Part shown: positions 1 through 8,445 of the stretch, piece after piece
Layout: each line of letters begins with the position of its first letter
Position numbering within the stretch: the stretch's first letter is position 1
NCBI RefSeq assembly: GCF_008087625.1
Contig: NZ_CP042997.1
Location: 1,364,001 to 1,428,000 of the forward strand
From: Aquisphaera giovannonii
GTDB taxonomy: Bacteria; Planctomycetota; Planctomycetia; Isosphaerales; Isosphaeraceae
Length of the DNA: 64,000 nucleotides
Direction of reading: 5' to 3'
The notes under the pieces: model-generated
The model's input: the letters and a program-made list of their open reading frames with translations, nothing else
Told to the model about the DNA's origin: nothing
The model's database searches: none
Translations under genes and position numbers: made by a program

Positions 1-1
1 G

Positions 2-274
2 TATGCCGGATTCGACGCCATGCGTGCGATCGCCGGATGCCTCCCGATCGCCTGGCCGTTGGCCGCGATCGGCCGGCTGCCGGGGGTCGCCGTCGTCGGG
101 AGAAAGGTTTACAATCGGATTGCCGCCTCGCGCCCCCGGGACGTCCCCTGCACGGACGAAGCCTGCGCGCTGCCGGGGCGGGGCCAGTCCGCCCTCTCAG
201 GTGAACGCGACCGAGATCCCCGGGAGCCTTCCCGCCCGGCCAGGATTCCTGCCGAGGAGATGCAGCCGCGATGA
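2..274 (+). CDS. C-terminal end of a DCC-family (DUF393) thiol-disulfide-oxidoreductase-like protein, 5' truncated by the window
   Basis: The frame is open from the first bases and ends at TGA 272-274, so only about 90 C-terminal residues are visible and the start lies outside the window. The segment reads GFDAMRAIAGCLPIAWPLA, then LPGVAVVGRKVYNRIAASR, then a cysteine pair (PCTDEACAL). This is the usual end of DUF393/DCC proteins: an aliphatic helix, an LPG turn, an R-x-V-Y-x-x-I-A-x-x-R helix and a short Cys-containing tail. The DxxCxxC N-terminus that names the family cannot be seen. The last 35 residues are Arg/Pro-rich and look unconserved. The stop overlaps the next start (ATGA at 271-274), so the two genes are probably translationally coupled. 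Confidence 0.55.
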   Translation, partial: YAGFDAMRAIAGCLPIAWPLAAIGRLPGVAVVGRKVYNRIAASRPRDVPCTDEACALPGRGQSALSGERDRDPREPSRPARIPAEEMQPR

Positions 275-621
275 GCCCGAACCACAGCGCCGGGGGCCAG
301 GACGCGAGGGCCCTCCGCGACCGCCCCGCCCCCGCCCAGGTCGTCCCGCACCTGTACGTCCACGAGCCCGGCTGGCGAGTCAGCCTCAAGCGCGGCAGCC
401 ACCGCGAATTCTGCTACGCCCAGGCACCCGGGCAGGACTACTACCACCGCATCCTCGACGGCGAGCTCTATCTCCACCACGGCGACGAGAAGCTCTGCCT
501 GAGCTGCGCCTGCCGCCGCGGCCTGATCGAATTCGAGCCCCGGGGCCTCGCCAGGCCGATCGACATCTCCCTGGCCGATTCCGCCGAGCTGCCCACCTTC
601 CACCCCGACGACGACCTTTGA
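271..621 (+). CDS. Small hypothetical protein (116 aa)
   Basis: I do not recognise a family. The ATG overlaps the upstream stop (ATGA), and a GAGGAG lies about 12 nt upstream. The protein is soluble, with no signal peptide or membrane segment. Its central part (LKRGSHREFCYAQAPGQDYY, then HRILDGELYLHHGDEKLCL) looks like a compact beta-rich domain, followed by three nearby cysteines (LCLSCACRRG) that might bind metal. The N-terminal 25 residues are Ala/Arg-rich and probably disordered. Position suggests an operon with the DCC-family gene, but no function follows from that. Confidence 0.6.
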   Translation: MSPNHSAGGQDARALRDRPAPAQVVPHLYVHEPGWRVSLKRGSHREFCYAQAPGQDYYHRILDGELYLHHGDEKLCLSCACRRGLIEFEPRGLARPIDISLADSAELPTFHPDDDL

Positions 622-690
622 GCCGCATGGCTACGCCTAACACGCCGCGCCTGCGTCGACCTTGTCGCTTGCCAAGGGTAGCCAATCCGG

Positions 691-797
691 CTCTCCCCCT
701 TGCGAAGGGGGAGTCGGAGAGGGTGGATCGGGCCGGCCGAGGCGATTGAATCCACCCCTCTCTATCCCCCCTTCGTAGGGGGAAGCGATCGACGCGC
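691..797 (+). repeat. Dispersed inverted-repeat element, copy A
   Basis: The element is a set of nested dyads: a perfect hairpin CTCCCCCTT-GCG-AAGGGGGAG, then a left arm GAGAGGGTGGAT, a G+C-rich centre with GGCCGAGGCGATTGA, a right arm ATCCACCCCTCTC, and a final hairpin CCCCCTTCGTAGGGGG. The same order of parts recurs near 6870-6980 and, inverted, near 61790-61900. It lies in the 207-base gap between two convergent genes, so it may also terminate transcription from either side. Confidence 0.75.
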
Positions 798-828
798 GGC
801 GAAAGCCTCGACTCGGATTCGCGCCGGA

Positions 829-2418
829 TTATCGGGCCGCGGCCTTCTCCTCCGGCTTGATCTTGGTGGGGGCCTTCTCCGCCGTGGCGACGGACCATCC
901 CAGCCGGAACGCGGCGCGGGCGACGCGGGCGGCCTTCTCGACGTCGGCCTTCTCGACGTCGTCCGTCGGCCTGTGGTAGTCCTCGTGGACGCCGGCGAAG
1001 AAGAAGATGACGGGCACGCCCTTGTGGGCGAAGCTCGCGCTGTCGGTCCGGTGGAAATACTCGTCCGCGTCGAAGACGAGCTCCAGGCCCTCGGCCTTGC
1101 AGAGTCGCTGGGCGGCGGGGACCAGCGCGTTGTATTCGTCGTGCCGGGGCGAGGGGGTCACGCCGATCCTGTGCGGGTCGTTGCGGCTGACCATGTCGAG
1201 GTTGATGTCCGCGACGACCTTGTAGCCCTCCGGCAGGGTCATGTGGCCGGCGAACCACTGGCTGCCGAGCAGGCCCTTCTCCTCTCCGGAGACCCAGAGG
1301 AACGCCACGCTCCGCGACGGGCGCGGGGCCTGCCCGAAGGCCTCCGCGATCTCCAGGAGCGAGCTCGTGCCCGAGGCGTTGTCGTCCGACCCGTTGAAGA
1401 TCTCGCCCTTCTCGTCCACCCCCACGTGGTCGTAGTGGGCGCTGAAGACGACGACCTCCTTCTTCTTCTCCGGGTCCGAGCCGGGGAAGAGGCCGACGAC
1501 GTTGCGGTCGGTCTTCACTTCCCTGCGGGCGGCGAAGCCGAACCGCGCGCCGAGCCCGTCCGGTGCCCGGGGCTTGCTGTCGGCCGTCAGGCCCAGCCCC
1601 GCCACGAGGACGTCGCGGACGGGATCGGTCAGGCCGATGACGGGGATCTCCGAGGGGGATGAGGCCAGCCGCATGGACGGCCGGTCGAAGCCCATGCCGC
1701 GGGCGTCCAGCGTCCGGGCGGCGGCCGGCCATTCGCGTCCGGGCGGCCGGATGAGCAGCACGGCGACCGCCCCGTTCTTGCGGGCGGCCTGGCCCTTGGC
1801 GAACGGGTTGAACGCCGGGGCGTGGCCGTCGGACTTCGGGCCCTCGCCGGGCTGGCCGTCGTAGACCAGGGCGATCTTGCCGCGGACGTCCAGCCCCTCG
1901 TAGTCGTCCGCCCCGGGATCGGACCGCGACCGGCCGTAGCCGGCGAAGACGACCGGGGCCTCGATCTCCCCGGCCACCAGGCCCCTCGGGTAGAGGAAGA
2001 AGTCCCCGCCGAGCTTGCACGGGATGACCTGCTTCGAGCCGTTCCGCTCGAGGGTCAGCACCAGCTCGGTCCCCTGCTCCAGGGGCGTGACGGACTCCAG
2101 CGGGATCGTCTGGAAGTAGCTCGGCTTGCCGTCCTCCGGCTCCCCCATCGGCTCGGCGCCGGCGGCGAACAGGTGCGAGGCCAGGTACTGACCGGCGAGC
2201 CTCGACTCCGGCGAGGCCGTGTCCCGCCCCCGCATCAGGTCCGACGCGAGGAACCGCAGGTGCCCGCCGATCTCCTTGCCCGTGATCGAGCGGATCGCCG
2301 CCGGCGGCTCCGACTCCTTCGCGGCCGGCCCGGGCTCCTGGGCGAGGGCCGCGGGCGGCGACGACACGAGGAAGGCCGCGCCGAGCGCGCACCACGAAAC
2401 GCCCCGCAACCGGATCAT
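829..2418 (-). CDS. Secreted M28-family zinc aminopeptidase (529 aa)
   Basis: Predicted exported metallo-aminopeptidase. The start at 2418 was chosen because it begins a clean signal peptide (MIRLRGVSWCALGAAFLVSS, cleavage after ALA). A PA-like insert lies near residues 150-260 (APVVFAGYGRS, DVRGKIALVYDG). The catalytic half carries the M28 metal ligands in order: SAHYDHVG, GSDDNASG, SGEEKGLLGS, INLDMVS and a late His in HEDYHRPTDD. The Glu pair of GEEKG is the expected catalytic base and ligand. Length and layout fit the family. It lies 58 nt downstream of the small zinc-ribbon gene on the same strand and may be co-transcribed with it. Confidence 0.88.
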   Translation of the reverse strand: MIRLRGVSWCALGAAFLVSSPPAALAQEPGPAAKESEPPAAIRSITGKEIGGHLRFLASDLMRGRDTASPESRLAGQYLASHLFAAGAEPMGEPEDGKPSYFQTIPLESVTPLEQGTELVLTLERNGSKQVIPCKLGGDFFLYPRGLVAGEIEAPVVFAGYGRSRSDPGADDYEGLDVRGKIALVYDGQPGEGPKSDGHAPAFNPFAKGQAARKNGAVAVLLIRPPGREWPAAARTLDARGMGFDRPSMRLASSPSEIPVIGLTDPVRDVLVAGLGLTADSKPRAPDGLGARFGFAARREVKTDRNVVGLFPGSDPEKKKEVVVFSAHYDHVGVDEKGEIFNGSDDNASGTSSLLEIAEAFGQAPRPSRSVAFLWVSGEEKGLLGSQWFAGHMTLPEGYKVVADINLDMVSRNDPHRIGVTPSPRHDEYNALVPAAQRLCKAEGLELVFDADEYFHRTDSASFAHKGVPVIFFFAGVHEDYHRPTDDVEKADVEKAARVARAAFRLGWSVATAEKAPTKIKPEEKAAAR

Positions 2419-2476
2419 GAGCGATCTCGCCAGGCAAGTCGAAGGATTGGGACGCGGCCGCCGTGTCGGCGAGTCC

Positions 2477-2599
2477 TCAGCGCTGGGACTCGGAGCACTT
2501 CTTGCAGCGGAAGGAACGCTTGCGGACCTGGCCGCCGCAGCGCTGGCAGCGATGGTACTTCGCCTGGCGGTTCTTGTTCTTGCGGGGACGGAGCGGCAC
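2477..2599 (-). CDS. Tiny zinc-ribbon protein (40 aa, GTG start)
   Basis: A 40-residue very basic protein: an N-terminal Arg/Lys tract (PLRPRKNKNRQAKYH) and two CxxC knuckles (CQRCGG and CKKC) separated by RQVRKRSF-like basic residues. That is a treble-clef/zinc-ribbon layout. The start is a GTG at 2599 preceded by GAGGTG about 8 nt upstream; longer in-frame starts have no such site. Similar small ribbons occur near ribosomal proteins in many bacteria, and a nucleic-acid- or ribosome-binding role is plausible by inference only. It is easily missed by gene callers because it is short and starts with GTG. Confidence 0.6.
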   Translation of the reverse strand: MPLRPRKNKNRQAKYHRCQRCGGQVRKRSFRCKKCSESQR

Positions 2600-2762
2600 G
2601 AGACACCTCGGAACGTTCTTTCGAAACCAGCGAAATTCACGGCCGGCGCACGCGGCCCGGCGACGAGACCCGTGAGTGTACCGGATCCCCGGGCCCCCCG
2701 GCCAGCCCAACGATCCGCGGAAAAGGCCCGCCCGCTCCCGACCGTCGCGACCAGTCAGGCCA

Positions 2763-2791
2763 TTGACAAATGTCGTTGACGGGTGCAGTAT
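2763..2791 (+). promoter_or_regulatory. Sigma-70-type promoter for the 2842 gene
   Basis: TTGACA at 2763-2768, exactly 17 bases of spacer, then CAGTAT at 2786-2791. The -35 box is perfect and the -10 box matches TATAAT at three of six positions (A2, A5 and T6). The predicted start lies about 40 bases before the ATG at 2842, which has an AGGAGAGG ribosome-binding site. Confidence 0.5.
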
Positions 2792-2841
2792 TGACGCAGG
2801 GCCTGGCCGGTGTGGTCATCTGAACAGGAGAGGCTTTCGCC

Positions 2842-3084
2842 ATGACGACCCATGCCGACACGGTGAACCCGGGGCGACTCGCGAGGTCCCTGGCGGTCCT
2901 GAGTGTGCTCTGCTTCTGGCTCCTGCCCTTCTCGCCCGCGGTGGCCATCGGGGCGGTCTCGACCACCCGGGGGGCTTCCGGATGGACTCGGCGGCTGGCG
3001 GTGGCCGGCGCCTGGTTGTGCGTCGCGTACACCGCCCTGATGACCGGCCTGTTCCTCAGGGCGGCGATGGAAATCCGCTGGTAG
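2842..3084 (+). CDS. Small two-helix membrane protein (80 aa)
   Basis: Two hydrophobic segments are visible, about residues 15-38 (SLAVLSVLCFWLLPFSPAVA) and 52-73 (LAVAGAWLCVAYTALMTGLF), joined by a short basic loop containing TTRGASGWTRR. The pattern resembles small DUF4190-like proteins but I would not assign a family. The start has AGGAGAGG upstream and a good promoter at 2763-2791. It stands 49 bases before the next gene on the same strand. Function unknown. Confidence 0.65.
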   Translation: MTTHADTVNPGRLARSLAVLSVLCFWLLPFSPAVAIGAVSTTRGASGWTRRLAVAGAWLCVAYTALMTGLFLRAAMEIRW

Positions 3085-3133
3085 GCGGTCAAACGGGCCG
3101 ACCCAACCCGGTCACCACTGGGAGACGCGGACC

Positions 3134-3484
3134 ATGGCGATCCCCCGAGACTGGCTCTGTCACGAGATCGACGCGGCGGCGGTCGAGGCCGGGCTCGTCG
3201 ACGACAATGCGCCCGAGCTCTGGCTCCGGACCTGGTGGGCGATGCGCGATCGCATGAGGCCGGGCGACGAGCTATGGGCCTATTTCAGAGAGGAGACTGC
3301 CATCTCCGTGAGGCCGTCTCCGGTCGAAATCGCCGGCTTCGAGCAGGTCCTGGACGGCGAGACGCTCGCGCGGCTGGGATTGCCGGGCTTTGAGGACGAG
3401 GACGAGGGTTTCGCGACGAACTTCCGGTCCGGGTACGCCGTGGTCCGGGATGGCGAGGTGGTGGACTCGATCGAGGATCCTTGA
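3134..3484 (+). CDS. Hypothetical acidic protein (116 aa)
   Basis: No family recognised. The start follows GGGAG about 9 nt upstream. The protein is soluble and acidic, with a Trp-rich N-terminal half (DWLCHEIDAA, ELWLRTWWAMRD, DELWAYF) and a second half with SVRPSPVEIAGFEQVLDGE and an Asp/Glu-rich stretch. It ends just before the large hairpin at 3518-3589, which probably terminates its transcript. It may form an operon with the small membrane protein at 2842-3084. Confidence 0.6.
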   Translation: MAIPRDWLCHEIDAAAVEAGLVDDNAPELWLRTWWAMRDRMRPGDELWAYFREETAISVRPSPVEIAGFEQVLDGETLARLGLPGFEDEDEGFATNFRSGYAVVRDGEVVDSIEDP

Positions 3485-3517
3485 GATTCGCACAGATGTT
3501 CCGGGGCGGCTGGGTGC

Positions 3518-3589
3518 CTGGGGCAGGGCGGAGCGGTGCCCCGGGGCTTTGCGGCCCGTGCGCCGGGGCACCGCTCCGCTCTGCCCCAG
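3518..3589. repeat. Large hairpin with 27-bp arms, terminator-like or REP-like
   Basis: Left arm 3518-3544 begins CTGGGGCAGGGCGGAGCGG and ends TGCCCCGG. The right arm 3563-3589 is its reverse complement with one mismatch, and the loop is 18 bases. There is no T-tract. It begins 34 bases after the stop at 3484. Its length and near-perfection exceed what a terminator needs and suggest a dispersed palindromic element that also serves as one. Confidence 0.7.
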
Positions 3590-3755
3590 CCACCCATCAC
3601 CGCTCTCATCCGACGAAATGCCCAGGTCATTCGCCCGATCCCTCGCGACGACCGTCCTCGATCGAGTCGTTTCGCGCAGGCAGATCGATGAGGCAGGGGC
3701 CAGGCGGCAGGGCGGTCCCTCGTGGTATGCTCGATGCCCGAGGAGGTCACCGTCG

Positions 3756-4370
3756 ATGCTCCGCGAACTCTGGCTCGTCCACCCCGAATCCGCCATGTGC
3801 GAGGCGTTCCGGCTCCGGTTCGAGGGGCTGCCTGGCGTCCGCGTCGTGCGGGCGATGTTCCAGGAATTGGACTCGCACGATTGCTTCGTGACGGCCGGCA
3901 ATGCGTTCGGCATCATGACGGCGGGGATCGACGCCGCGGTGGTGGACCGGCTCGGCGAGGGCCTGATGCGGCGCGTCCAGCAGCGGATCCTGGACGACTA
4001 CCTCGGCGAGCAGCCGATCGGCACGGCGTTCGTCGTCCCGACGGGGGACGCCGCGATCCCGTTCCTCGTCCACGCGCCGAAGATGCGCGTCCCCGGCAGC
4101 ATCGAGGGGACCGACAAGGTCTACTGCGCGACGTGGGCGACCCTGCTGGCGATCCTGGCCCACAACCGCACCGCCGAGTCACCGATCGAAGTCGCCGCCT
4201 TCCCCGCCATGGGGACGGGCTTCGGCGGCGTCCCGTTCGACGAGGCCGCCCGCCAGATGGCCGCGGCCTATCGCCACCTCCTGGAGCTGCCCCACCGGCT
4301 CGACTGGGATTTCGTGGCCCATCGTCATCGCTCGGTCTGCTACGACGGCAAGCGGCAGGTCGCCCGATGA
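3756..4370 (+). CDS. Macro-domain protein (204 aa)
   Basis: The start ATG at 3756 has a strong AGGAGG nine bases upstream. The protein begins LRELWLVHPESAMCEAFRLR, then FVTAGNAFGIMTAGIDAAVV, the macro-domain signature in which Asn of the GNAxG turn and the following Gly-rich loop bind ADP-ribose. Later segments KMRVPGSIEG and FPAMGTGFGGVPFDEAA match the second phosphate loop (GTGFGG). Length fits a single macro domain. Family members bind or hydrolyse ADP-ribose derivatives, including O-acetyl-ADP-ribose and ADP-ribosylated targets. Its stop overlaps the next start (ATGA), indicating coupling with a membrane protein. Confidence 0.8.
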   Translation: MLRELWLVHPESAMCEAFRLRFEGLPGVRVVRAMFQELDSHDCFVTAGNAFGIMTAGIDAAVVDRLGEGLMRRVQQRILDDYLGEQPIGTAFVVPTGDAAIPFLVHAPKMRVPGSIEGTDKVYCATWATLLAILAHNRTAESPIEVAAFPAMGTGFGGVPFDEAARQMAAAYRHLLELPHRLDWDFVAHRHRSVCYDGKRQVAR

Positions 4371-5110
4371 GCCGGCCGTCGCGTACCCGGATGAAGCGGG
4401 CGCTCGTCCTGATCCTGGTCGCGTGGCAGTTGTCGTTGACCGTCCTCCTCACCGCCGCGGGCGCGGGGGATCGCCTGATCGGGGCACTGGCCGGGATGCT
4501 CTGGGGGCTCGACCTCCTCTGGATCGGCGGCTGCGGCCTGCTCAGCCTCTACGGGCGGGAGCGGGTCCGTTCCATCTTCCGGCGCACGGGGCCCCTGCCC
4601 GGCCTCAAGTTCACCCTGCTCGCGACCGGGCTGGCCCTCCTGGAGGAGGTGGTCACGATCGCGATGACGAATTGCGCCCCGCTCTTCGGCTGCCGGGTCG
4701 GCGAGGTGTACATCACGGCGTCGGCGAACTACCTGGACGTCGTGGCCCTGCACAGCGTCGTCGTCTTCATCCCCCAGTTCGCGGCGTGGGCCTGGCTGCT
4801 CTCGCGGCATGCGTTCCGCCCGTTCGAGGTCTTCCTCCTGTTCGGGCTGACCGGCTTCCTCAATGAGGCGATGTTCTCCGGGCCCAATCCCGCCTCGCTG
4901 GCCCAGTGGATCCTGGTCTACGGCCTGATGGTGTACCTGCCCGCGTACGCCTTCCCCGACCTGCCCGGCCGGCGACCCGTGCGCTGGTGGATGTTCCCGA
5001 TCGCGGTCGTCCTGCCGATCCTCGCCGCCATCCCGCTGGTGTTCCTGCTCACGGCGGTGATCGCCCCCGGGCACCCGCAAATCCACTTCCCGCCGATCGG
5101 GGAGCGATAG
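4367..5110 (+). CDS. Multi-pass membrane protein (247 aa), coupled to the macro-domain gene
   Basis: I do not recognise the family. At least six hydrophobic segments are visible, for example ALVLILVAWQLSLTVLL near the N-terminus, LLWIGGCGLLSLYG, VVVFIPQFAAWAWLL, FEVFLLFGLTGFLNEAMF and IAVVLPILAAIPLVFLLTAV at the end. Acidic and Asn residues sit inside membrane segments (LNEAMFSGPNP, LEEVVTIAMTNCAP), which may be functional. The ATG overlaps the stop of the macro-domain gene by four bases, so the pair is made together. A transport or membrane-enzyme role is possible but unsupported. Confidence 0.65.
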   Translation: MSRPSRTRMKRALVLILVAWQLSLTVLLTAAGAGDRLIGALAGMLWGLDLLWIGGCGLLSLYGRERVRSIFRRTGPLPGLKFTLLATGLALLEEVVTIAMTNCAPLFGCRVGEVYITASANYLDVVALHSVVVFIPQFAAWAWLLSRHAFRPFEVFLLFGLTGFLNEAMFSGPNPASLAQWILVYGLMVYLPAYAFPDLPGRRPVRWWMFPIAVVLPILAAIPLVFLLTAVIAPGHPQIHFPPIGER

Positions 5111-5241
5111 CCCGCGGCCTCACGTGCCAGGATGATGGGCCGACAGGTCGATGACGACCACTCCGCGTCCGATAGGTCGTGATATCATGTGCCGGCGGGC
5201 GGGGCGTCCCGCCGAGCGTCCTCGTGATCTCAGGGGGGCCG

Positions 5242-5919
5242 ATGATGGCGTCACCGATCGTCTTCTTCGACATCGCAGGGCCGGACGATGTCGCGTTGCG
5301 GAACTTCTACGCCGCGGTGTTCGGCTGGCAGGCCGATCCCTTCGGACAGGTGCGGGTGGACGCCACCACGCCTCTCCCAGGGATGTTCCGGAAGCGTCCG
5401 CCGGACACGTTGATCTTTCTCGGCGTGCCGGACGTCTCGGCCTCGCTCGCGGAGGTCGACGCGCGGGGCGGAAAGATCGAGGCACCGCGAGCGGAAGTAC
5501 CTGGAGTGATGGCGCTCGGGCTCTTCCGGGACCCGGCCGGGAATGCGATGGGGTTGATCGAGAGGCCGATCGCGGGCTCACCGATTGTCTTCCTCGAGAT
5601 CGCCGGTCCGGACGATCTCGCTCTACGCGACTTCTACGCCGGGACGTTCGGGTGGCCGGTTGAGCCCTCGGGCCAGGTGCGGGTGGAAGCCACCACGCCG
5701 CTCGGAGGGGCGTTCCGGAAGGATCCCGTCGACAAGCGGATCTACATCGGGGTCCCCGACGTCACGGCCACGCTCGCCGAGGTTCAGGCCAGGGGTGGCA
5801 CGGTCGATGCGCCGCGATTCGAAGTCCCCGGCGTCGTGGTGCTCGGGCTCTTCCGGGACCCGGCCGGGAACACGATGGGGCTGGTGGAGATGGAAGGGGA
5901 CAGGCCGAAGATCCCTTGA
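5242..5919 (+). CDS. VOC-family protein with two near-identical tandem domains (225 aa)
   Basis: Glyoxalase/bleomycin-resistance-type fold. Residues 1-112 and 113-225 are clear duplicates: both carry SPIVF(F/L)(D/E)IAGPDD, LR(N/D)FYA, FGW, GQVRV(D/E)ATTPL, GVPDV(S/T)A(S/T)LAEV, ARGG and the ending LGLFRDPAGN(A/T)MGL. Metal-binding positions expected in VOC enzymes are not clearly preserved, so substrate is unknown. The ATG at 5242 was chosen for the GGGGGG tract six bases upstream and because residue 3 begins the first repeat. A second ATG follows directly. The similarity of the halves suggests a recent in-frame duplication. Confidence 0.8.
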   Translation: MMASPIVFFDIAGPDDVALRNFYAAVFGWQADPFGQVRVDATTPLPGMFRKRPPDTLIFLGVPDVSASLAEVDARGGKIEAPRAEVPGVMALGLFRDPAGNAMGLIERPIAGSPIVFLEIAGPDDLALRDFYAGTFGWPVEPSGQVRVEATTPLGGAFRKDPVDKRIYIGVPDVTATLAEVQARGGTVDAPRFEVPGVVVLGLFRDPAGNTMGLVEMEGDRPKIP

Positions 5920-5995
5920 CCGCGATCCGTCGGGCCTGGGAGGCCGATCACGTGTGCCCCTCACGGCGATCCGGGGGCACCCCGTCGTCAACGCC

Positions 5996-6700
5996 TCACA
6001 CGTAGTCGTCCCGCCGTCCCGAGGAGGAGCCCCTCGCGCGGAGGAAGAAGTAGAGGAGCTGGAAGATGCTCGTCAGCGTGGCGGCCACGTAGGTCATGGC
6101 CGCGGCGTTGAGGACCTTGCCGACGACCCGGTCCTCCTCGGGGCTGATCAGGCCGGTCCGCTGGAGTTCTTTCCGGGCGCGTCGGCTGGCGTCGAACTCG
6201 ACAGGCAGGTTCACGAGCTGGAACACCACGGTGGTCGAGAACAGGATGATCCCCAGCCAGATGAACCACATCGACCGGGCCATCATCCCGACGACGAGCG
6301 CCATGATCGCGAAGTTCGACCCGAAGCTGGCGAGCGGGACGATCAGGTTGCGGACCGTCATCAGCGGGTAGTGGTGGGCGTCCTGGAGCGCGTGGCCGGC
6401 CTCGTGGGCGGCGACGCCGACGGCGGCCAGGGTGTTGTACTCGTAGTTGGTCTCGGAGAGCCGGAGCACCTTCTTGGACGGATCGTAGTGGTCGGTGAGC
6501 TGGCCGGCCACCGGCTCGATCGGGACGTTCTCGATCCCCTCCGCCCGCATGATCGCCGCGGCGGCCTGCGCCCCCGTCGCGCCCGAGGACGCGCGATACC
6601 GCGACCCCTCGCGATACGCCGAGGCGATCTTCGCCTGGGCCCACCCGGCGATCAGCATCCCCGGGAGCATCATCAGCATGTAGAGCGGGTCGAAGACCAT
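5996..6700 (-). CDS. YugP-like zinc metallopeptidase, membrane bound (234 aa)
   Basis: A membrane-anchored neutral zinc peptidase of the family that includes Bacillus YugP. The N-terminus is a membrane segment (PLYMLMMLPGMLIAGW). The zinc motif HEAGH occurs in GVAAHEAGHALQDA near residue 110, and NYEYNTLAAVG precedes it as usual for the family. Two further hydrophobic segments follow (NLIVPLASFGSNFAIMALVV and FIWLGIILFSTTVVFQLV), then LPVEFDASRRA, which contains the conserved third ligand region, and a last membrane helix. Length is typical. No partner genes are visible beside it. Confidence 0.85.
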   Translation of the reverse strand: MVFDPLYMLMMLPGMLIAGWAQAKIASAYREGSRYRASSGATGAQAAAAIMRAEGIENVPIEPVAGQLTDHYDPSKKVLRLSETNYEYNTLAAVGVAAHEAGHALQDAHHYPLMTVRNLIVPLASFGSNFAIMALVVGMMARSMWFIWLGIILFSTTVVFQLVNLPVEFDASRRARKELQRTGLISPEEDRVVGKVLNAAAMTYVAATLTSIFQLLYFFLRARGSSSGRRDDYV

Positions 6701-6867
6701 GCGAGGGGCTCCGGGCTCGGCGGATTGTGGGAGGACGCGGGGCGCGAAGAAGCGACGTCGGGCCGCACCCTTCCGTCTCCAGGATAGGCGGCCCGGCGCC
6801 GGTTTCAAGCGAGGAGGAGCCGGTTCCCGAGCCCCTTGAATCCTCCACCCCCAAAGGGAGGAGCGGA

Positions 6868-6982
6868 TCCGACTCTCCCCCTTATGAAGAGGAAGTTGGA
6901 GGGGGTGTATTGACGAGGCTGAGGCGATCGAACTCACCCCCCTGTATCCCCCCTTCGGAGGGCGGGGAGAGTGACTCGCCCC
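6868..6982 (+). repeat. Dispersed inverted-repeat element, copy B, inside a 343-base gap
   Basis: Same architecture and orientation as the copy at 691-797: CTCCCCCTTATGAAGAGGAAG, left arm GGAGGGGGTGTATTGA, central GAGGCTGAGGCGATCGA, right arm ACTCACCCCCCTGTA, last hairpin CCCCCCTTCGGAGGGCGGGG. It has diverged more within the hairpins. The rest of the gap 6701-7043 shows no gene; it holds the leader of the metallopeptidase gene and the 3' end of the next minus-strand gene. Confidence 0.7.
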
Positions 6983-7043
6983 TGCCAGGGGCGAGTCGGA
7001 AGCGTGACCCGCGTCGACGGCGGCCGGCCTGGGAAACCGGCCC

Positions 7044-7910
<867 letters not shown>

Positions 7911-8445
7911 GGGTCGGCTCCTGCTGGCTGCTGTGCGTGTAGAAGGACTCGGGACGATCCTCGGAAGCCCGGGCGCCGCGGGGGCCGGCCCCCGGGCCGG
8001 CGAGGGGCCCACCATCTTAGCGGGCGTCGCCGGGCGAATCGACAAGCCTCCCCGCCCGGGGATCGCGCGATCGGGGCTCGCCGCGGACATCCCGGCCTGG
8101 ACAGGAATGGGGCGGGCCCGCCTCCGTCGCGGCGTGCCGGCGGTCCCAGCGACAGGCGAGTGCGCGGCGAACGATGCTCGCCGCGCGAGGCTCCTCCCGA
8201 CCCGGTATGCTCCGGCGGGCGCCGCGGCGCTGGGACGCCGCGGGCGTGAGGGCCGCGATGCCGCCGCGCCTTCGTCCGCACGCGACCGGGGGAGGAGGCC
8301 GAGGCTCGCCGGGACATCGACCGGGCCCCGGCCCCGAATCCCGACGGCACCGACCGGGACCGGTTCGACCGGCTCCACGAGGGGATCGCCGGTTGGGCGG
8401 AGGCGCATCGTTCGTGCCGCCGCCCGCTCGCCCTCGGCGCCCGCT
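7911..8445. other. 535-base gap without a convincing gene
   Basis: The stretch separates two minus-strand genes. It is extremely G+C rich and several frames stay open by composition alone. The only segment with protein-like texture is a plus-strand frame at 8250-8500 ([18 protein letters not shown], then [20 protein letters not shown]), which has no recognisable start or family and overlaps the next gene's 3' end. I see no promoter, repeat or RNA gene. Confidence 0.4.

Noticed and set aside
386-2437. A long minus-strand reading frame of about 680 codons
   Set aside because: It overlaps the M28 peptidase in another frame and has Arg/Pro/Gly-rich nonsense composition; the peptidase frame holds all motifs.
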